Of a stretch of DNA of 41,178 nucleotides, positions 40,285 through 41,178 are shown piece by piece. The translations under genes were made by a program, and so were the position numbers. The notes beneath the pieces were generated by a model. That model was given only the letters and a program-made list of their open reading frames with translations. It had not been told where the DNA came from and did no database searches. Source of the stretch: CAVDRM01 sp963611355 (GTDB lineage: Bacteria > Bacillota > Clostridia > Christensenellales > Aristaeellaceae); the NCBI GenBank assembly GCA_963611355.1, contig CAVDRM010000019.1:1-41178 (forward strand), read 5' to 3'. The first letter of the stretch is position 1. The number at the start of each line of letters is the position of its first letter.

Positions 40285-41076
40285 ATGGTCGGCAGTCTCA
40301 TTTGTTTTGCGGTGTGCATTTTCAGCACAATGATCGGGGCGATCAGCGGCATTGGCGGGGGCGTAATCATCAAGCCCCTGCTGGACATGACGCTTTCGGG
40401 GCTCGGCACAAAAATGCTCAGTCTTCTGTCTGCGTTTTCGGTGCTGTCCATGTCGCTGTTCAGCATCGGGAAAAACTACGTGCAGAAAAGTCAGCAGCAG
40501 AAGCTGGCCATGAAGATTGCAGTTCCTTTGGCGGTGAGCAGCACGGCAGGCGGGGTGATAGGCAAGCTGCTGTTCAATGTGCTCAGCGCTTTTGTTCAAG
40601 CGGATGTCGCCGTTAAATGCGTCCAAAATGCGGTGCTGTTTGCGGTCATGGCCTGCGTGTTGATTTTCTCCGTCAAGCATCAAACTGCGAAGCCGGTTGA
40701 ACGTTCCGCGGGTGAGGGACTGCTTGCCGGTCTGCTGCTGGGACTTTTCGCAGCATTCTTAGGAATCGGCGGCGGCCCGCTGAATATGATGATTCTGACG
40801 GGCTTTTACGGCATGAGTCATAAAGAGAGCGCGCTGTATTCCCTGTTCATCATTGTGCTCAGCCAAACGGCGGGCATTGTGACGGCGCTGATCGCGGACA
40901 GTTTTCGGCCGCCGCTTTCCATGCTCCTCATCGCCTGTGCTGCAGGCATCTTGGGCGGCGTTATCGGACGCAAAATCGCCGGACGGACAAGAAACGACTT
41001 TGTTAAAACGCTATATAACGCGGCGGTAGTTTTTATTCTTTTGCTGTGTGCTGCCAATATTTTAACATCAGCCTGA
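40285..41076 (+). CDS. TSUP-family membrane transporter (TauE/SafE-like)
   Basis: Membrane protein of 263 residues with about eight segments, in two halves each starting with a glycine-rich motif: GAISGIGGGVIIKP near the N-terminus and FLGIGGGPLNMMIL in the middle. This two-half layout is typical of the 4-toluene sulfonate uptake permease family, whose members move sulfite, sulfoacetate or other organosulfur anions, often outward. Substrate unknown here. ATG 40285 has a CGGAGG site 6 nt upstream; the frame extends 7 codons further. The 150-bp gap upstream of it shows no recognised element. Confidence 0.85.
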   Translation: MVGSLICFAVCIFSTMIGAISGIGGGVIIKPLLDMTLSGLGTKMLSLLSAFSVLSMSLFSIGKNYVQKSQQQKLAMKIAVPLAVSSTAGGVIGKLLFNVLSAFVQADVAVKCVQNAVLFAVMACVLIFSVKHQTAKPVERSAGEGLLAGLLLGLFAAFLGIGGGPLNMMILTGFYGMSHKESALYSLFIIVLSQTAGIVTALIADSFRPPLSMLLIACAAGILGGVIGRKIAGRTRNDFVKTLYNAAVVFILLLCAANILTSA

Positions 41077-41097
41077 CACATCCGCTCATCCATTAAA

Positions 41098-41178
41098 ATC
41101 AGGCAAGATTGAAAGTTTTAAGGTAGCACCGCACAAATGAGGGGCACGATAAATCGTGAATTTTGTGTCAGATACGAT
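41098..41178. repeat. Short dispersed repeat, best copy, cut by the window edge
   Basis: Ordered parts ATCAGGCAAG, TTTTAAGG, GCACCGCACAAATGAGG, then CACGATAAATCGTG (a small palindrome) and TTTTGTGTCAG. Degenerate relatives lie at 27543-27592 and 27610-27681, and weaker ones near 27753-27778 and 39056-39080. All copies are intergenic. Confidence 0.5.

Noticed and set aside
41117..41178. T-box-like sequence (AAGGTAGCACCGCAC resembles the T-box core)
   Set aside because: Only about 40 nt separate it from the upstream gene end, leaving no room for stem I with a specifier loop, and similar sequence recurs at 27543-27681 as part of a repeat.

Overview
The window looks like chromosome from a member of the Bacillota, most likely class Clostridia and possibly a gut or rumen organism. 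This is inferred from gene order and families, not from any marker search. The evidence is the classic Gram-positive block def-fmt-rsmB-rlmN-PP2C phosphatase-PASTA kinase-rsgA-rpe, the nadK-argR-recN block, solitary ECF-transporter S components, a LacI-controlled CUT1 sugar ABC transporter without its own ATPase, and strong AGGAGG-type ribosome binding sites. The DNA is moderately GC-rich. No tRNA, rRNA, insertion sequence or CRISPR array was recognised.

Positions 1-10550 hold a divergent arabinose / arabino-oligosaccharide locus. Leftward run a LacI-family regulator, a GH51 alpha-L-arabinofuranosidase, an FGGY (ribulokinase-like) kinase and L-ribulose-5-phosphate 4-epimerase, closed by a good terminator. 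Rightward run a sugar-binding protein, two permeases and a GH127 beta-L-arabinofuranosidase. The 232-bp divergent region holds two near-consensus promoters and palindromes that look like LacI-type operators. Both glycosidases lack signal peptides, so short arabinosides are probably imported and then split inside the cell. L-arabinose isomerase and the ABC ATPase are not in the window.

Positions 10550-10987 are non-coding, with nested inverted repeats and a terminator (candidate structured RNA). Positions 10988-20810 are a tightly packed, often overlapping operon for translation start and maturation (def, fmt), rRNA methylation (rsmB, rlmN, rsmA), Ser/Thr signalling (PP2C phosphatase and PASTA kinase), ribosome assembly (rsgA), pentose phosphate metabolism (rpe) and cell-wall D-alanine (alr).

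Positions 20811-28270 hold a decayed fragment of a leucine-rich-repeat/Ig-like surface protein, then a leftward 1,873-1,875-residue secreted beta-helix protein with GH110-like catalytic aspartates and a CBM9-like C-terminus, then about 1 kb without a convincing gene but with copies of a degenerate short repeat. Positions 28271-31518 (rightward) hold a possible 24-residue peptide, an unusual HAD-phosphatase/thymidylate-kinase fusion, mnmA and maf. Leftward from 38289 to 31595 lie nadK, argR, recN, a Gfo/Idh/MocA oxidoreductase and a secreted RCC1-repeat protein. The right end (38460-41178) holds two ECF S components, a sucrose-phosphorylase-like (GH13_18) gene relic between them, a TSUP-family exporter, and another copy of the short repeat at the window edge.
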